From contig DATFMH010000103.1 of NCBI GenBank assembly GCA_035267045.1, forward strand, positions 1 to 57,384: DNA of 57,384 bases, written 5' to 3'. The notes under the pieces are model-generated. The model saw nothing but the letters and a program-made list of their open reading frames with translations. It was not told the DNA's origin and did not search any database. Within the stretch, counting starts at the first letter, position 1. Each line of letters opens with the position of its first letter. Source of the stretch: DATFMH01 sp035267045 (GTDB taxonomy: Bacteria; Bacteroidota; Rhodothermia; Balneolales; DATFMH01). The position numbers and the translations under genes are program-made. This document shows, one piece after another, positions 19,693 through 27,814 of this stretch.

Positions 19693-19968
19693 ATGTTTAT
19701 TAATCAAAAAAAACCAAAAGACTATGATTGCGGCTACAACCTGGACTTAATGATAGCTGCACTACCTCGTATTGAGGATCAGGAAGACCGTTTAATTTAC
19801 GCAAAACGAATTGTCGGACTAATTAAACAAAGCCATATTAACTGGGTTGATCAAAATGGAAACAGTGAAGAAGCCTGGAACCATTTTTTCAAATTGGCAG
19901 ACTATAATCCTGAAGATTATGGCATAGTGAACCCCTATAATGCGGGTCAAGAAGATGATGCCCGTTAA
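19693..19968 (+). CDS. Small DUF4290-like protein
   Basis: This is a 91-aa acidic cytoplasmic protein. The stretch YNLDLMIAALPRIEDQEDRL, followed by IYAKRIVGLIK and EEAWNHFFKLADYNPEDYGI, resembles DUF4290 proteins of Bacteroidota ('YGRNVQKMI...IEDREERN..AK.II', 'LWDHLAIISDF'). It is shorter than the usual family member of well over 150 aa and lacks the family's C-terminal half. It may be a compact lineage version or a distinct small family. No function is known. It is convergent with the GNAT gene, 28 bp apart. Confidence 0.6.
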   Translation: MFINQKKPKDYDCGYNLDLMIAALPRIEDQEDRLIYAKRIVGLIKQSHINWVDQNGNSEEAWNHFFKLADYNPEDYGIVNPYNAGQEDDAR

Positions 19969-19996
19969 TTTCTAACCGGAGAAGTATCGATTCTGA

Positions 19997-20551
19997 TCAG
20001 GATATCATCGCTTGTTTTTCGTAATTAGCTTTCATTACCTCATTATATTCGCTTCGAATCATCCCGAATAATAACTTGTCATGAAATCTATCTTTCTTGA
20101 AAGTATGCTGGCGTAATACCCCTTCTTTTTTAAAACCTATTTTCTCAACCAAACTGATCCACGGTTCATTGAAATCAAACGCAGCGGTTATGACTTTATT
20201 CATTTTTAACGTTTCAAAGCAATAATTGAGAGATTTCACCATAGCCTCTCTACCATAACCCTGCCTCCAATACATCTTATTACCTATTGTACATTCAAGT
20301 GTACACCGTAAATTATATTGATCGATATCATGAATATCGATAACACCGATCAATTCATTATTGTCGGAATGAATTTCAAGTAACTCAGTTGAAGGATTTT
20401 CTCTGACCTCGTTCTTTACACGATGCAGAAATGATTCAAAACTTTCTACCTGATGGGGATAATCTGAATCGTAAAAGTTAAGCTCTTCGTCATTATTCCA
20501 CTTGAAATGGGTTTGAACATTCTTAAAATCAAAAGCTTTTAATTCCACCAT
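19997..20551 (-). CDS. GNAT-family N-acetyltransferase (RimJ/RimL type)
   Basis: This 184-aa protein has a GNAT fold. The acceptor-side N-terminal region is followed by strand 4 (LIGVIDIHDIDQYNLRCTLE), then IGNKMYWRQGYGREAMVKSL, which contains the acetyl-CoA pyrophosphate loop in the form RxGYGxE. The segment MNKVITAAFDFNEPWISLVE and KIGFKKEGVLRQHTFKKDRF follow, the typical RimJ/RimL 'N..S..LlEKlGF..EG..R' ending. The substrate is unknown: it could be a protein N terminus or a small amine. It is a stand-alone gene, convergent with the DUF4290-like gene. Confidence 0.88.
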   Translation of the reverse strand: MVELKAFDFKNVQTHFKWNNDEELNFYDSDYPHQVESFESFLHRVKNEVRENPSTELLEIHSDNNELIGVIDIHDIDQYNLRCTLECTIGNKMYWRQGYGREAMVKSLNYCFETLKMNKVITAAFDFNEPWISLVEKIGFKKEGVLRQHTFKKDRFHDKLLFGMIRSEYNEVMKANYEKQAMIS

Positions 20552-20994
20552 AGTAAGTACGTTATTTTTTTGTGGTGTTAGATAATAATTTTAGAATTGT
20601 TGTACTTTTTTCAGTTTTATGTACCTGTTTTTATGTTTTGAACCGCCCCTCATTGCCTGGAAAAGCGCTTCCTTTATTAAATTAGTAGTTATTATCGTGT
20701 TTTTCTAATTAAAAATAAACCCAAATTTTTAATTATTGTTTTATTAGGATTTTATAAAAAAGTGTGGCCCGTAATTAGATTAGCGAATCAGTCATATTAA
20801 ATTTATATTTAAGTTTATATTTGGAAAAAAAATTAGCTAAGATTTCCCCAAATGTTTTATATGAGGATGTAGAACCAATACATTATTAAAATGATATATT
20901 ATCAAACATTTAAAGATTTTTTTATACGACAATTCGTTCATAATCATTCCATCATTTTTCTTCGTAATTCCTAAAAAGAAATAAGTATTTAAGG
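20552..20994. other. AT-rich spacer upstream of menF
   Basis: This spacer lies between divergent GNAT and menF starts. It is very AT-rich with repeated A and T runs, and has no open frame with family similarity. It must contain the promoters of both flanking genes; none is assignable by eye. The menF ATG is preceded directly by TTTAAGG, too close to act as a standard Shine-Dalgarno. Confidence 0.45.
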
Positions 20995-22455
20995 ATGCTG
21001 GACTTACCATCTAATTTAGTCAATACCATTCAGGAGAGTGTTGAAAATCAACTTGAAAAAAACTCGCTTAAAGATTTCATTGCTTCCGGAATACATAAAG
21101 CATCACAAGAGGACCAATCAATTTATTTGGTATTCTCATTCCCATTTGAAAAAATTGATCCGCTAACATTACTCGAAATACTTACCATTGACGATAGCTT
21201 CAGATATTATTGGGAAAGAAAAGATCTACAACTTTCTTTATCGGGTGCAGGAAGCGTTATTCATTTTAAAGGGTCAGGAGATAATCGGTTCAAAGATATT
21301 GCTGACCAAAGCAAAGATATAATAAAGAAGACGCTTGTTTATAAGGCTTGTGATCATACCCTTGCCGGGATAAATTTCCTTGGTGGGTTTTCATTTTTCG
21401 ATGATATGGAATCAAAAAACTGGCAGGATTTCGGATCGGCTAATTTTATTGTCCCCGAATGGTTGTATATACAACACAAGAATAAGAATATTCTTACCCT
21501 GACGATCCAAATATCTCCGGAAGAAACGTATGAATCGGTCTATAGTACATTAAGAGGCAAACTGGATGAAATAAGTGAGAAAATGATTAACCCGACTTCG
21601 TCTGACGCCTCCCATAACAAAATTTCATACGAAGTTGTTGAAAAACCTGATGCTTATCAACATTGGAAAGACAGTGTTAATAAAGCAACGGATCTTATAT
21701 CAAACAAAGAATTCGAAAAAATCGTCCTCGCACGGGAAATAGAAGTCAAAGCCGACAGGCCTATCTCTCCCACCCGGTTGTTACACCAGTTGAGTGAACA
21801 GTACGAAACAAGCTATTGCTTCCTATTACAGTACAATAATGATTCGGCTTTTATGGGATGCTCTCCTGAACGTTTGGCATCATTCCAGGCAAATTTTGTA
21901 TTAGCAGAAGGGTTAGCAGGCAGTATCTCCAGAGGGACATCTTCTGATGAAGATGCAAATCTTGCTGAAAAACTTTTAAAAAGTGCTAAAAACCGGGAAG
22001 AGCATCAATATGTTGTTAAAGCCATTGAAGATCACCTCAAACAGTTTACTGAACAGATCGACTACCCGGAAATCCCGGTTATAAAGAAATTTGTTAATGT
22101 TCAACATCTGTATACTCCAATAACGGCCTGGATGAATACAAAAGTTGATCCCCTGGCCATCTTAGAGCAATTACATCCTACACCGGCTGTTGGAGGAGCG
22201 CCTCGTGATAATGCCCTTCCGTGGATTAAGAAACTGGAAAATTTTGATCGCGGTTGGTATGCCGGACCCGTGGGGTGGTATAATCCCAACGGACGTGGCG
22301 AATTTTGCGTTGGAATAAGAAGTGGGCTTATTCAAAGTAATATAGCTCGTTTTTATGCCGGTTGTGGAATCGTTGCAGATTCCAAACCCCATATGGAATG
22401 GGAAGAAACAAATCTCAAGTTAATACCAATGTTATCAGCTGTTAAAAATGCATAA
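20995..22455 (+). CDS. menF: Isochorismate synthase MenF
   Basis: This is the first committed step of menaquinone synthesis, chorismate to isochorismate, Mg-dependent and cytosolic. The C-terminal chorismate-binding domain (about 215-480) is unmistakable: KATDLISNKEFEKIVLAREI, FMGCSPERLASF, AEGLAGSISRGTSSDEDANL, AKNREEHQYVVKAIEDHL, NVQHLYTPITAWM, LHPTPAVGGAPRDNALPWI, and GWYAGPVGWYNPNGRGEFCV followed by ARFYAGCGIVADS. At 486 aa it is normal for MenF. The N-terminal part is variable, as usual. It overlaps menD by 8 nt, so the two are translationally coupled. Confidence 0.95.
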   Translation: MLDLPSNLVNTIQESVENQLEKNSLKDFIASGIHKASQEDQSIYLVFSFPFEKIDPLTLLEILTIDDSFRYYWERKDLQLSLSGAGSVIHFKGSGDNRFKDIADQSKDIIKKTLVYKACDHTLAGINFLGGFSFFDDMESKNWQDFGSANFIVPEWLYIQHKNKNILTLTIQISPEETYESVYSTLRGKLDEISEKMINPTSSDASHNKISYEVVEKPDAYQHWKDSVNKATDLISNKEFEKIVLAREIEVKADRPISPTRLLHQLSEQYETSYCFLLQYNNDSAFMGCSPERLASFQANFVLAEGLAGSISRGTSSDEDANLAEKLLKSAKNREEHQYVVKAIEDHLKQFTEQIDYPEIPVIKKFVNVQHLYTPITAWMNTKVDPLAILEQLHPTPAVGGAPRDNALPWIKKLENFDRGWYAGPVGWYNPNGRGEFCVGIRSGLIQSNIARFYAGCGIVADSKPHMEWEETNLKLIPMLSAVKNA

Positions 22456-24184
22456 GTCAATTGATGATGGTAACAATACATTCCAATGGGCACTGGAGTT
22501 TATAAATGAACTGGCTGCCAATGGTCTTGAGCACATTGTAATATCACCCGGTTCACGCTCTACGCCTTTAACGCTTGCCGCTGCCGTTCATCCCCGTATC
22601 AAAAAACATGTCGTTCTTGATGAACGCTCAGCCGGATTTTTAGCACTTGGCATCGGTAAAGCAACCGGAAGACCGGCCGCGTTGATCTGTACCTCGGGTA
22701 CCGCAGCAGCTAATTACTACCCCGCTGTTATTGAAGCTAAAATGTCAGGTATTCCGCTCATCGTTCTTACGGCTGACCGGCCGCCTCATCTGCGCTCAAT
22801 CGGGGCCTCTCAGGCCATTGATCAAATAAAGATGTACGGCGACTACCCTCTATTGTTTTTTGAGGTTGGTGAACCACAATTAGGATCCTCAGATGTAGAC
22901 AGACTGCGCTTATTGGCAACTCAGGCCTATAATATGAGTAGAGATGAATACGGGCCGGTTCACTTGAATTTTGCATTCCGAAAGCCTTTGGAACCCACTG
23001 CTGATTATTTGGAAAGCACCATTGAGTCTTTAAAAGAGAAAATAAAATCGGGGATACAACCTAAAACGCTATCCGGGTCCTTAGATCATTTAAAAACAGC
23101 ATTTCCAGAAGAGATAACCCGGATCATTTCAGAAAGTAAACATCCGGTCATAATTGCGGGGCCTTCCGCTCCCACACAATATTATCGTTTAGCCGTTCAA
23201 CTAAGCGAAACCTTTTCAATACCTCTGCTTGCGGAATCTTCTTCGCAATTAATATCCCATATAAAACCTGATAACCTGGTCGTTGGATTTGATTCTTTTT
23301 TACGCAGCAGGGAAATCTGCAATGATCTGGAACCTGATCTTATCTTACGTTTTGGTGATCAGCCTGTAAGTAAAGGTCTTGAATTATATCTGAACCATCA
23401 TAAAGAAGTATACCATATTTCATTTACAACCAATGCTGAGTGGCAAGATGCAACCTTATCCGTTAATTATCGCATAAATGAACATCCTGTCAATTTTACG
23501 TTAGAGAACCTCACTATTGAAGTTTCTGAAGATTGGTTGAAGAAATGGCAGGATAACCGGGATAACTTTTTTGTATACCGCGATAAAATTCTATCAAACA
23601 CCGATATCCTTACTGACGGCATTGTATATCACACCATTGGAAAAACATTAACCGGTCCAAAAAATATTTTTCTGTCTAATTCATTTCCGGCCAGGGATCT
23701 CGATTTATTTGCTTCACCATTGGAAGGGAAACACTCTTATTTTGTTAATCGCGGTGCAAGTGGCATTGACGGTCTCATTTCGAGTGCAATTGGAGCTACC
23801 GTGGCGAGTAACAGGAACGGTGTTCTTTTCATAGGTGATCTTGCTTTCTTGCACGACTCCAATGCTTTATTATCCGGAAAATTATTACCTCCCGATCGAT
23901 CTTTAATCATAGTTATCCTCAATAATAAAGGTGGAAATATTTTCAGAATGCTGCCGGTGTATCAACATAAAGAATACTTCAGTACCTATTTTGAAACACC
24001 ACAAAACGTGTCAGTGAAAGATCTGGCCCAGGCTCATCATATCGGTTACCGACGAGTGCAATACCCCTCTAATCTTGCCTCATCATTTAAGGAATTATCC
24101 CGGCAAACAGGTGTGCAACTGCTTGAATGCATCACTGATCCGGATCAATCTATGAATCAACGACATGATTTTTGGATCGATTAA
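22448..24184 (+). CDS. menD: SEPHCHC synthase MenD
   Basis: This ThDP- and Mg-dependent enzyme joins 2-oxoglutarate (after decarboxylation) to isochorismate. The N-terminal ThDP domain shows HIVISPGSRSTPLTLAAAVH, DERSAGFLALGIGKATGRPA, ICTSGTAAANYYPAVIEA and LTADRPPHLRSIGASQAIDQ. The central domain lies around 200-340. The C-terminal domain carries FVNRGASGIDGLISSAIGAT, FIGDLAFLHDSNALL and IIVILNNKGGNIFRMLP, the ThDP/metal motif GDLxxxxDxN...NNxGG. At 578 aa it has normal length. The next pathway genes, menH and menB, are not adjacent; they resume 2.8 kb downstream, after an oppositely oriented cytochrome-porin operon. Confidence 0.96.
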   Translation: MHKSIDDGNNTFQWALEFINELAANGLEHIVISPGSRSTPLTLAAAVHPRIKKHVVLDERSAGFLALGIGKATGRPAALICTSGTAAANYYPAVIEAKMSGIPLIVLTADRPPHLRSIGASQAIDQIKMYGDYPLLFFEVGEPQLGSSDVDRLRLLATQAYNMSRDEYGPVHLNFAFRKPLEPTADYLESTIESLKEKIKSGIQPKTLSGSLDHLKTAFPEEITRIISESKHPVIIAGPSAPTQYYRLAVQLSETFSIPLLAESSSQLISHIKPDNLVVGFDSFLRSREICNDLEPDLILRFGDQPVSKGLELYLNHHKEVYHISFTTNAEWQDATLSVNYRINEHPVNFTLENLTIEVSEDWLKKWQDNRDNFFVYRDKILSNTDILTDGIVYHTIGKTLTGPKNIFLSNSFPARDLDLFASPLEGKHSYFVNRGASGIDGLISSAIGATVASNRNGVLFIGDLAFLHDSNALLSGKLLPPDRSLIIVILNNKGGNIFRMLPVYQHKEYFSTYFETPQNVSVKDLAQAHHIGYRRVQYPSNLASSFKELSRQTGVQLLECITDPDQSMNQRHDFWID

Positions 24185-24554
24185 CATTTTTATCCGGTAT
24201 GAATTCATGCAAAATGATTTAAAGCCGATCTCCTAATAACGATTCTTTTTAAATAACGTGAGTTCGAGATAAAGTAATTAGGGAACCATAGTCTCAATTA
24301 TTTTGATGACTGACCATCGACCACCTACGACAGAGAAATATTATGACCCTCATAATTCATTCTAATGTGACGTATAACCAATCTTTTATAAACATATATA
24401 ATTTTTCTGATTGATTATCCTATCTCAGGCTCACGTAAAATAATATCCCGGCCGTTATCAATGTGATAATATTGTAATTTGTTTAACAGGAAACACAAAA
24501 AAAGGCGGATCATTTAATGACCCGCCTGTACCCTTTTATTTCAATCAACTTTCA
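24185..24554. other. Spacer between convergent menD and cytochrome-porin operon
   Basis: There is no open frame of note. It holds the operon terminator described at 24497-24528, which could also stop menD transcripts because a T-rich stretch (CCCTTTTATTT) follows on the plus strand. Otherwise I see nothing in it. Confidence 0.5.
24497..24528 (-). terminator. Rho-independent terminator of the cytochrome-porin operon
   Basis: The stem AGGCGG (24503-24508) pairs with CCGCCT (24522-24527), extended across one A/C mismatch by TCAT/ATGA. On the minus strand it is followed by seven T (plus-strand A at 24497-24503). It lies 27 bp beyond the stop codon of the lipoprotein cytochrome gene. Confidence 0.87.
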
Positions 24555-24833
24555 TTAACGTTGTTTGAGAAACGTTACAATTTTATCCATTTCGGGTTTT
24601 GTTAAATTGGCTTTAATCTTCATATGATATATAACCACGTCCCATTGTTGGGGACTGAATTGGTTCGGTGGCGGTGCGTTGTGGCATGATTGACATTTCT
24701 GTGACCATAATTGGGCACCACTTTCATTAGCGACTGTTTTGTTAGTCGTTGAACAAGCACTCAGTAACAATAACGAGCCGATAAATAGTGAAACCAACGA
24801 CGATAATAATTTGAATTTGGATCTACTTTTCAT
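24555..24833 (-). CDS. Mono-haem c-type cytochrome lipoprotein
   Basis: I place the start at the ATG at 24833, preceded by GAGGT, rather than the longer in-frame ATG at 24872, which overlaps the upstream gene. This gives MKSRSKFKLLSS, a short hydrophobic stretch and a lipobox LLLSAC, so a diacylated cysteine anchors it in the outer or inner membrane. The mature part of about 70 aa has one haem site, CQSCH, and a C-terminal helix LTKPEMDKIVTFLKQR. A distal Met ligand is most likely the one in YHMKIK or KPEMDK. It is the last gene of a three-gene operon with a porin and another mono-haem cytochrome, suggesting electron transfer at or across the envelope. Confidence 0.85.
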   Translation of the reverse strand: MKSRSKFKLLSSLVSLFIGSLLLLSACSTTNKTVANESGAQLWSQKCQSCHNAPPPNQFSPQQWDVVIYHMKIKANLTKPEMDKIVTFLKQR

Positions 24834-24855
24834 AATGCTGTTTACCTCATTTATA

Positions 24856-25980
24856 TTATAATTGCATTGCAAATTGTAACATCAGGGCGTTGGTCGTGTT
24901 CTCCTGGATGTCATAATCTATTTTGAAATTTGTTCTCCAGTTGAACCAATAGGTAATTCCCATGTCATATTGACTTGTAGAAGCTAAATCCCAATTTGCC
25001 TGACTTGGTGTATTCACATGTGAATACATAAAACCGAACATCAGCTTTTGCAGAATTGGATTCGAGGACATACTGGGTTGATAAGCCAATAATCCGTAAG
25101 AAGCAGAACTGTTATCTTTAAATCCTAACACTGTCCCATTATTAGTTGAATTATCAACATGTACATCATTTATCTGACCTCTTAATCTTAGGAATCCGTT
25201 AAGAGAAGTAACTGTAGGTGCCCAGTTGAAATCAACAGCAAATATATTAGATGCCAAACCTTTATATTGTGTACCGGGATCACCAACATTTCCGGTATAA
25301 TATTCTGACAAACCAACCGAGAAGTTACTGTTCTGGAATGGTGACAAACTCATCCTGCCGCCAAACATTTTGGCTTTGTTATTATCGTAAACCGAACCGG
25401 AAGTAAGCATTCCGACTGATCCCTGGTCGGTTGATATCATGGGACCATTCGTAACGGATATGAATGTACGTAAACGCATATTTCCAAGATAACCGGAGCC
25501 TTGCAGCTGAACGCCGAAATCGTCATATCCGCCTATGTCATCAAAACCTGCGGGTCCGGTAGCCATGGGATTAATCCATCCCGGATCATAGGTTCTGGGA
25601 AAACGGCCAAACGGCAGGGCATCGAAGTGGCCCGCCCGTACTAACCAGCCGTTAGGCAGCATATAACTTACGTTGATCGGGCCAACACCTAGTTCAGGAC
25701 CATCCGGGCTGAATGATGCTCCAATACCTGCTTCAAAGAAGAAATTTCCTTGACGGTACAATGGCATAATGCCCAGGTCGGGTTCAACAAATGAGGTGTT
25801 ATGTTTGGTTACGTTCATTCCATAGGAAAATTCGCCTAACATGGCAAAATTGGTTTCTCCCGGACTGAATACTTGTCCTCCTGACGTACTTGATTGTGCT
25901 TTAGCACTATTTACTGCAAACAAACAAGTTCCCAATACAAAAAGGGATATACTTGCAAATATGAAATAACTTTTCTTCAT
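24856..25980 (-). CDS. Outer-membrane beta-barrel (porin-like) protein
   Basis: The chosen start at 25980 is preceded by GAGGAGGAAG on the minus strand. An upstream in-frame ATG at 26040 would add a charged leader with no function. The signal peptide MKKSYFIFASISLFVLG ends near NSAKAQSS. The mature 340 or so residues are Gly/aromatic-rich alternating strands (FFFEAGIGASFSPDGPELGV, YLGNMRLRTFISVTNGPM, ITYWFNWRTNFKIDYDIQEN) ending in LMLQFAMQL, typical of a barrel of roughly 14-16 strands. I do not recognise a named family. Flanked by two mono-haem cytochromes in one operon, it could be the sheath of a porin-cytochrome conduit or simply a channel whose regulation is shared with respiration. Confidence 0.8.
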   Translation of the reverse strand: MKKSYFIFASISLFVLGTCLFAVNSAKAQSSTSGGQVFSPGETNFAMLGEFSYGMNVTKHNTSFVEPDLGIMPLYRQGNFFFEAGIGASFSPDGPELGVGPINVSYMLPNGWLVRAGHFDALPFGRFPRTYDPGWINPMATGPAGFDDIGGYDDFGVQLQGSGYLGNMRLRTFISVTNGPMISTDQGSVGMLTSGSVYDNNKAKMFGGRMSLSPFQNSNFSVGLSEYYTGNVGDPGTQYKGLASNIFAVDFNWAPTVTSLNGFLRLRGQINDVHVDNSTNNGTVLGFKDNSSASYGLLAYQPSMSSNPILQKLMFGFMYSHVNTPSQANWDLASTSQYDMGITYWFNWRTNFKIDYDIQENTTNALMLQFAMQL

Positions 25981-26042
25981 ACGACTCTTCCTCCTCGAGG
26001 TTGTCAATTTTAAATAGTTACACTTTTTGATGATAAGCATTC

Positions 26043-26435
26043 TTACATGTCTTTCTTAATGTAGGTGACTAAAGCCCATATTTGTTTAGGCTTTAAGCTT
26101 TTGCCCCATGCTGGCATTGAACCTTTACCATGAGAAATCTTCCAGAAAAGGGCACCCTCTGTGCTCTTCTGAACATAATCGGCTTTAAGATTAGCCGGAC
26201 GTGGATTCAATGCTACTGCAGCAGGACCATTTCCCTTGCCACTTTTACCATGGCATGAGGTACAATCTGTTTTGTACGTTTTCTCACCTAACTTGATAAA
26301 AGTTTGATTTACCGTAAAAGGGTTATGAAGTGTATCTGCCTCTCTTGGGGCTTTAAAATTTGAGCTCTGACCAAATGTTACTATAGGTATGGCCAGAACG
26401 CACATTAGCATAATAATTTTGTTGAGTGATCGCAT
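26043..26435 (-). CDS. Exported mono-haem cytochrome c
   Basis: This 130-aa class I cytochrome c has a signal peptide MRSLNKIIMLMCVLAIPIVT ending near FGQSS. The haem-binding motif CTSCH is followed by GKSGKGNGPAAVALNPRPAN. The distal Met ligand is most likely in GKGSMPAWGKSLKPKQIWAL, and the final helix is VTYIKKDM. This is the usual layout of soluble periplasmic or peripherally bound electron carriers. It is the first gene of an operon with a beta-barrel and a lipoprotein cytochrome. A perfect 19-bp palindrome lies 28 bp upstream of its start, in promoter position. Confidence 0.9.
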   Translation of the reverse strand: MRSLNKIIMLMCVLAIPIVTFGQSSNFKAPREADTLHNPFTVNQTFIKLGEKTYKTDCTSCHGKSGKGNGPAAVALNPRPANLKADYVQKSTEGALFWKISHGKGSMPAWGKSLKPKQIWALVTYIKKDM

Positions 26436-26987
26436 ATATTTAATCCTTGTGTTTCATTTTATGATAAAGGAGTCCTTTATCTTCTATTGCATAAGAACGC
26501 AATATCCCGTACTAAAATCTATATGCTTTATCCTATTTAACATTTTTTTACATTCTGTTATTTTCTTTAAAACCATACGATTTTTCTAAAAGGCACAAAT
26601 AATATCAACGTTAGTTATGCAACCTGTTTTATTTTTAATATACTTTGAACAAGTATATGTTTTTTTTGAAATAATTTACCATTCAATAAGTACATGCAGA
26701 TAGTATAGAAAATATGTTTTAAAACCTCATTTTTTTAAATTCGAATATTACACAATTTTAGAGCATAACTTATTTAAACCGATCTTGTGTAAATAACTTT
26801 TTACTATTCTACTATATTGCTAATTAAATATAATTTGTATCAAGTTTAAGTAATGAAGGTGTTTTTTTGTTTTTTTTTATAAATTCAAAAAGTGTGACTG
26901 GTGTCAATTCGATCTAATTAATATTGTCTGTTTAAGTATTTTTCTCATTATCACTCCTTGAAATAATATTTTCTAACTTGATCAATT
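26436..26987. other. 552-bp AT-rich divergent spacer upstream of menH
   Basis: It is extremely AT-rich, with long T and A runs around 26865-26885 and no coding frame of note. It contains the palindrome at 26463-26481 near the cytochrome side and must contain the menH promoter. A half-match to a CRP-type site (TGTGACTGGTGTCA near 26893) is present but is not convincing. Confidence 0.45.
26463..26481. promoter_or_regulatory. Perfect 19-bp palindrome, candidate operator of the cytochrome-porin operon
   Basis: GATAAAGGAGTCCTTTATC has 9-bp arms that are exact reverse complements around a single central G. It is centred about 37 bp before the start codon of the first cytochrome gene on the minus strand, where a transcription factor or promoter would act. 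No T-run follows, so it is not a standard terminator. The binding protein is unknown, and it does not match the FNR (TTGATN4ATCAA) or CRP (TGTGAN6TCACA) consensus. Confidence 0.6.
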
Positions 26988-27812
26988 ATGTTTATAAAAA
27001 TCCGGGAAGAAGATTACTATTATTCTATCTTTTCCGATGATCCTGTGAAGCCATACCTGGTTATGTTACATGGATTTATGGGTGATTCCCGTTCGTTTAA
27101 TCATTTACTCGAACCTTTATCCCAATTTTGTAATCCAATAACAATTGATTTGCTCGGCCACGGATCAACAAATGCCCCGTTAAATCCTGATCGTTATAAT
27201 TTTCTTGAACAACTTGCTGACCTACGGACCCTTTTTGCCGAATTAAATCTCCCTCCTTTTTTTATGCACGGTTACAGTATGGGAGGGCGTTTGGCTATTC
27301 AATTTGCTGTCAATTACTCTGATTTTTTATCGGGATTGATATTAGAAAGCACGACATTTGGTATTGATGATGAGGAAGATATCAAAAGCCGCCTTGCAGA
27401 AGACAAACGGCGCGCAGAGTCTATAGAACAAAATTACAGGCAATTTGTTGAAGATTGGAATAATGCTCCATTATTTAAAAACAAATCAGAAGATTCGTCT
27501 GAAAGAAATCAGTCCCTTAAAAAGATACAGAAAAACCAAAAACCTCATGGACTCGCCAACAGCCTGAGAGGTTTTGGCACTGCTTCCATGCCTTCGGTTA
27601 AGAATCAACTTCAGAAAATAAAATGCCCTGTACTATTGCTATCCGGAGCTGAAGACGCAAAGTTTAGCCGCATTGGGAAGGAAATGTTGGAACATATCAA
27701 TCATAGTACTCACTATATTATCGGTAATAGTAATCACCGGGTTCATATAGATAATCCTGATTCGTATCTTCAACACATCAAAACTTTTATCAGTATGAAA
27801 CAAATAGGATAA
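26988..27812 (+). CDS. menH: SHCHC synthase MenH (alpha/beta hydrolase)
   Basis: MenH eliminates pyruvate from SEPHCHC in menaquinone synthesis. The alpha/beta hydrolase fold shows the oxyanion region MLHGFMGDSRSFNHLLEPL, then ITIDLLGHGSTNAPLNPDRY, with the nucleophile elbow HGYSMGGRLAIQFAV (Ser), the acid in LLSGAEDAKFSRIG (Asp) and the His in NSNHRVHIDNPDSYLQHI. The cap region (about 120-195) contains ESIEQNYRQFVEDWNNAPLF, characteristic of MenH rather than generic esterases. At 274 aa it has normal length. Only 2 bp separate it from menB, so the pair is co-transcribed and the pathway context supports the call. Confidence 0.9.
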   Translation: MFIKIREEDYYYSIFSDDPVKPYLVMLHGFMGDSRSFNHLLEPLSQFCNPITIDLLGHGSTNAPLNPDRYNFLEQLADLRTLFAELNLPPFFMHGYSMGGRLAIQFAVNYSDFLSGLILESTTFGIDDEEDIKSRLAEDKRRAESIEQNYRQFVEDWNNAPLFKNKSEDSSERNQSLKKIQKNQKPHGLANSLRGFGTASMPSVKNQLQKIKCPVLLLSGAEDAKFSRIGKEMLEHINHSTHYIIGNSNHRVHIDNPDSYLQHIKTFISMKQIG

Positions 27813-27814
27813 CT

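Noticed and set aside
25981..26040. Longer start for the porin gene at 26040
   Set aside because: The internal ATG at 25980 has a strong Shine-Dalgarno and gives a proper signal peptide. The upstream extension is charged and directly abuts the cytochrome stop codon.
26885..26915. CRP/FNR-like site upstream of menH
   Set aside because: TGTGACTGGTGTCA has one good half-site only, and the second half does not match the consensus.
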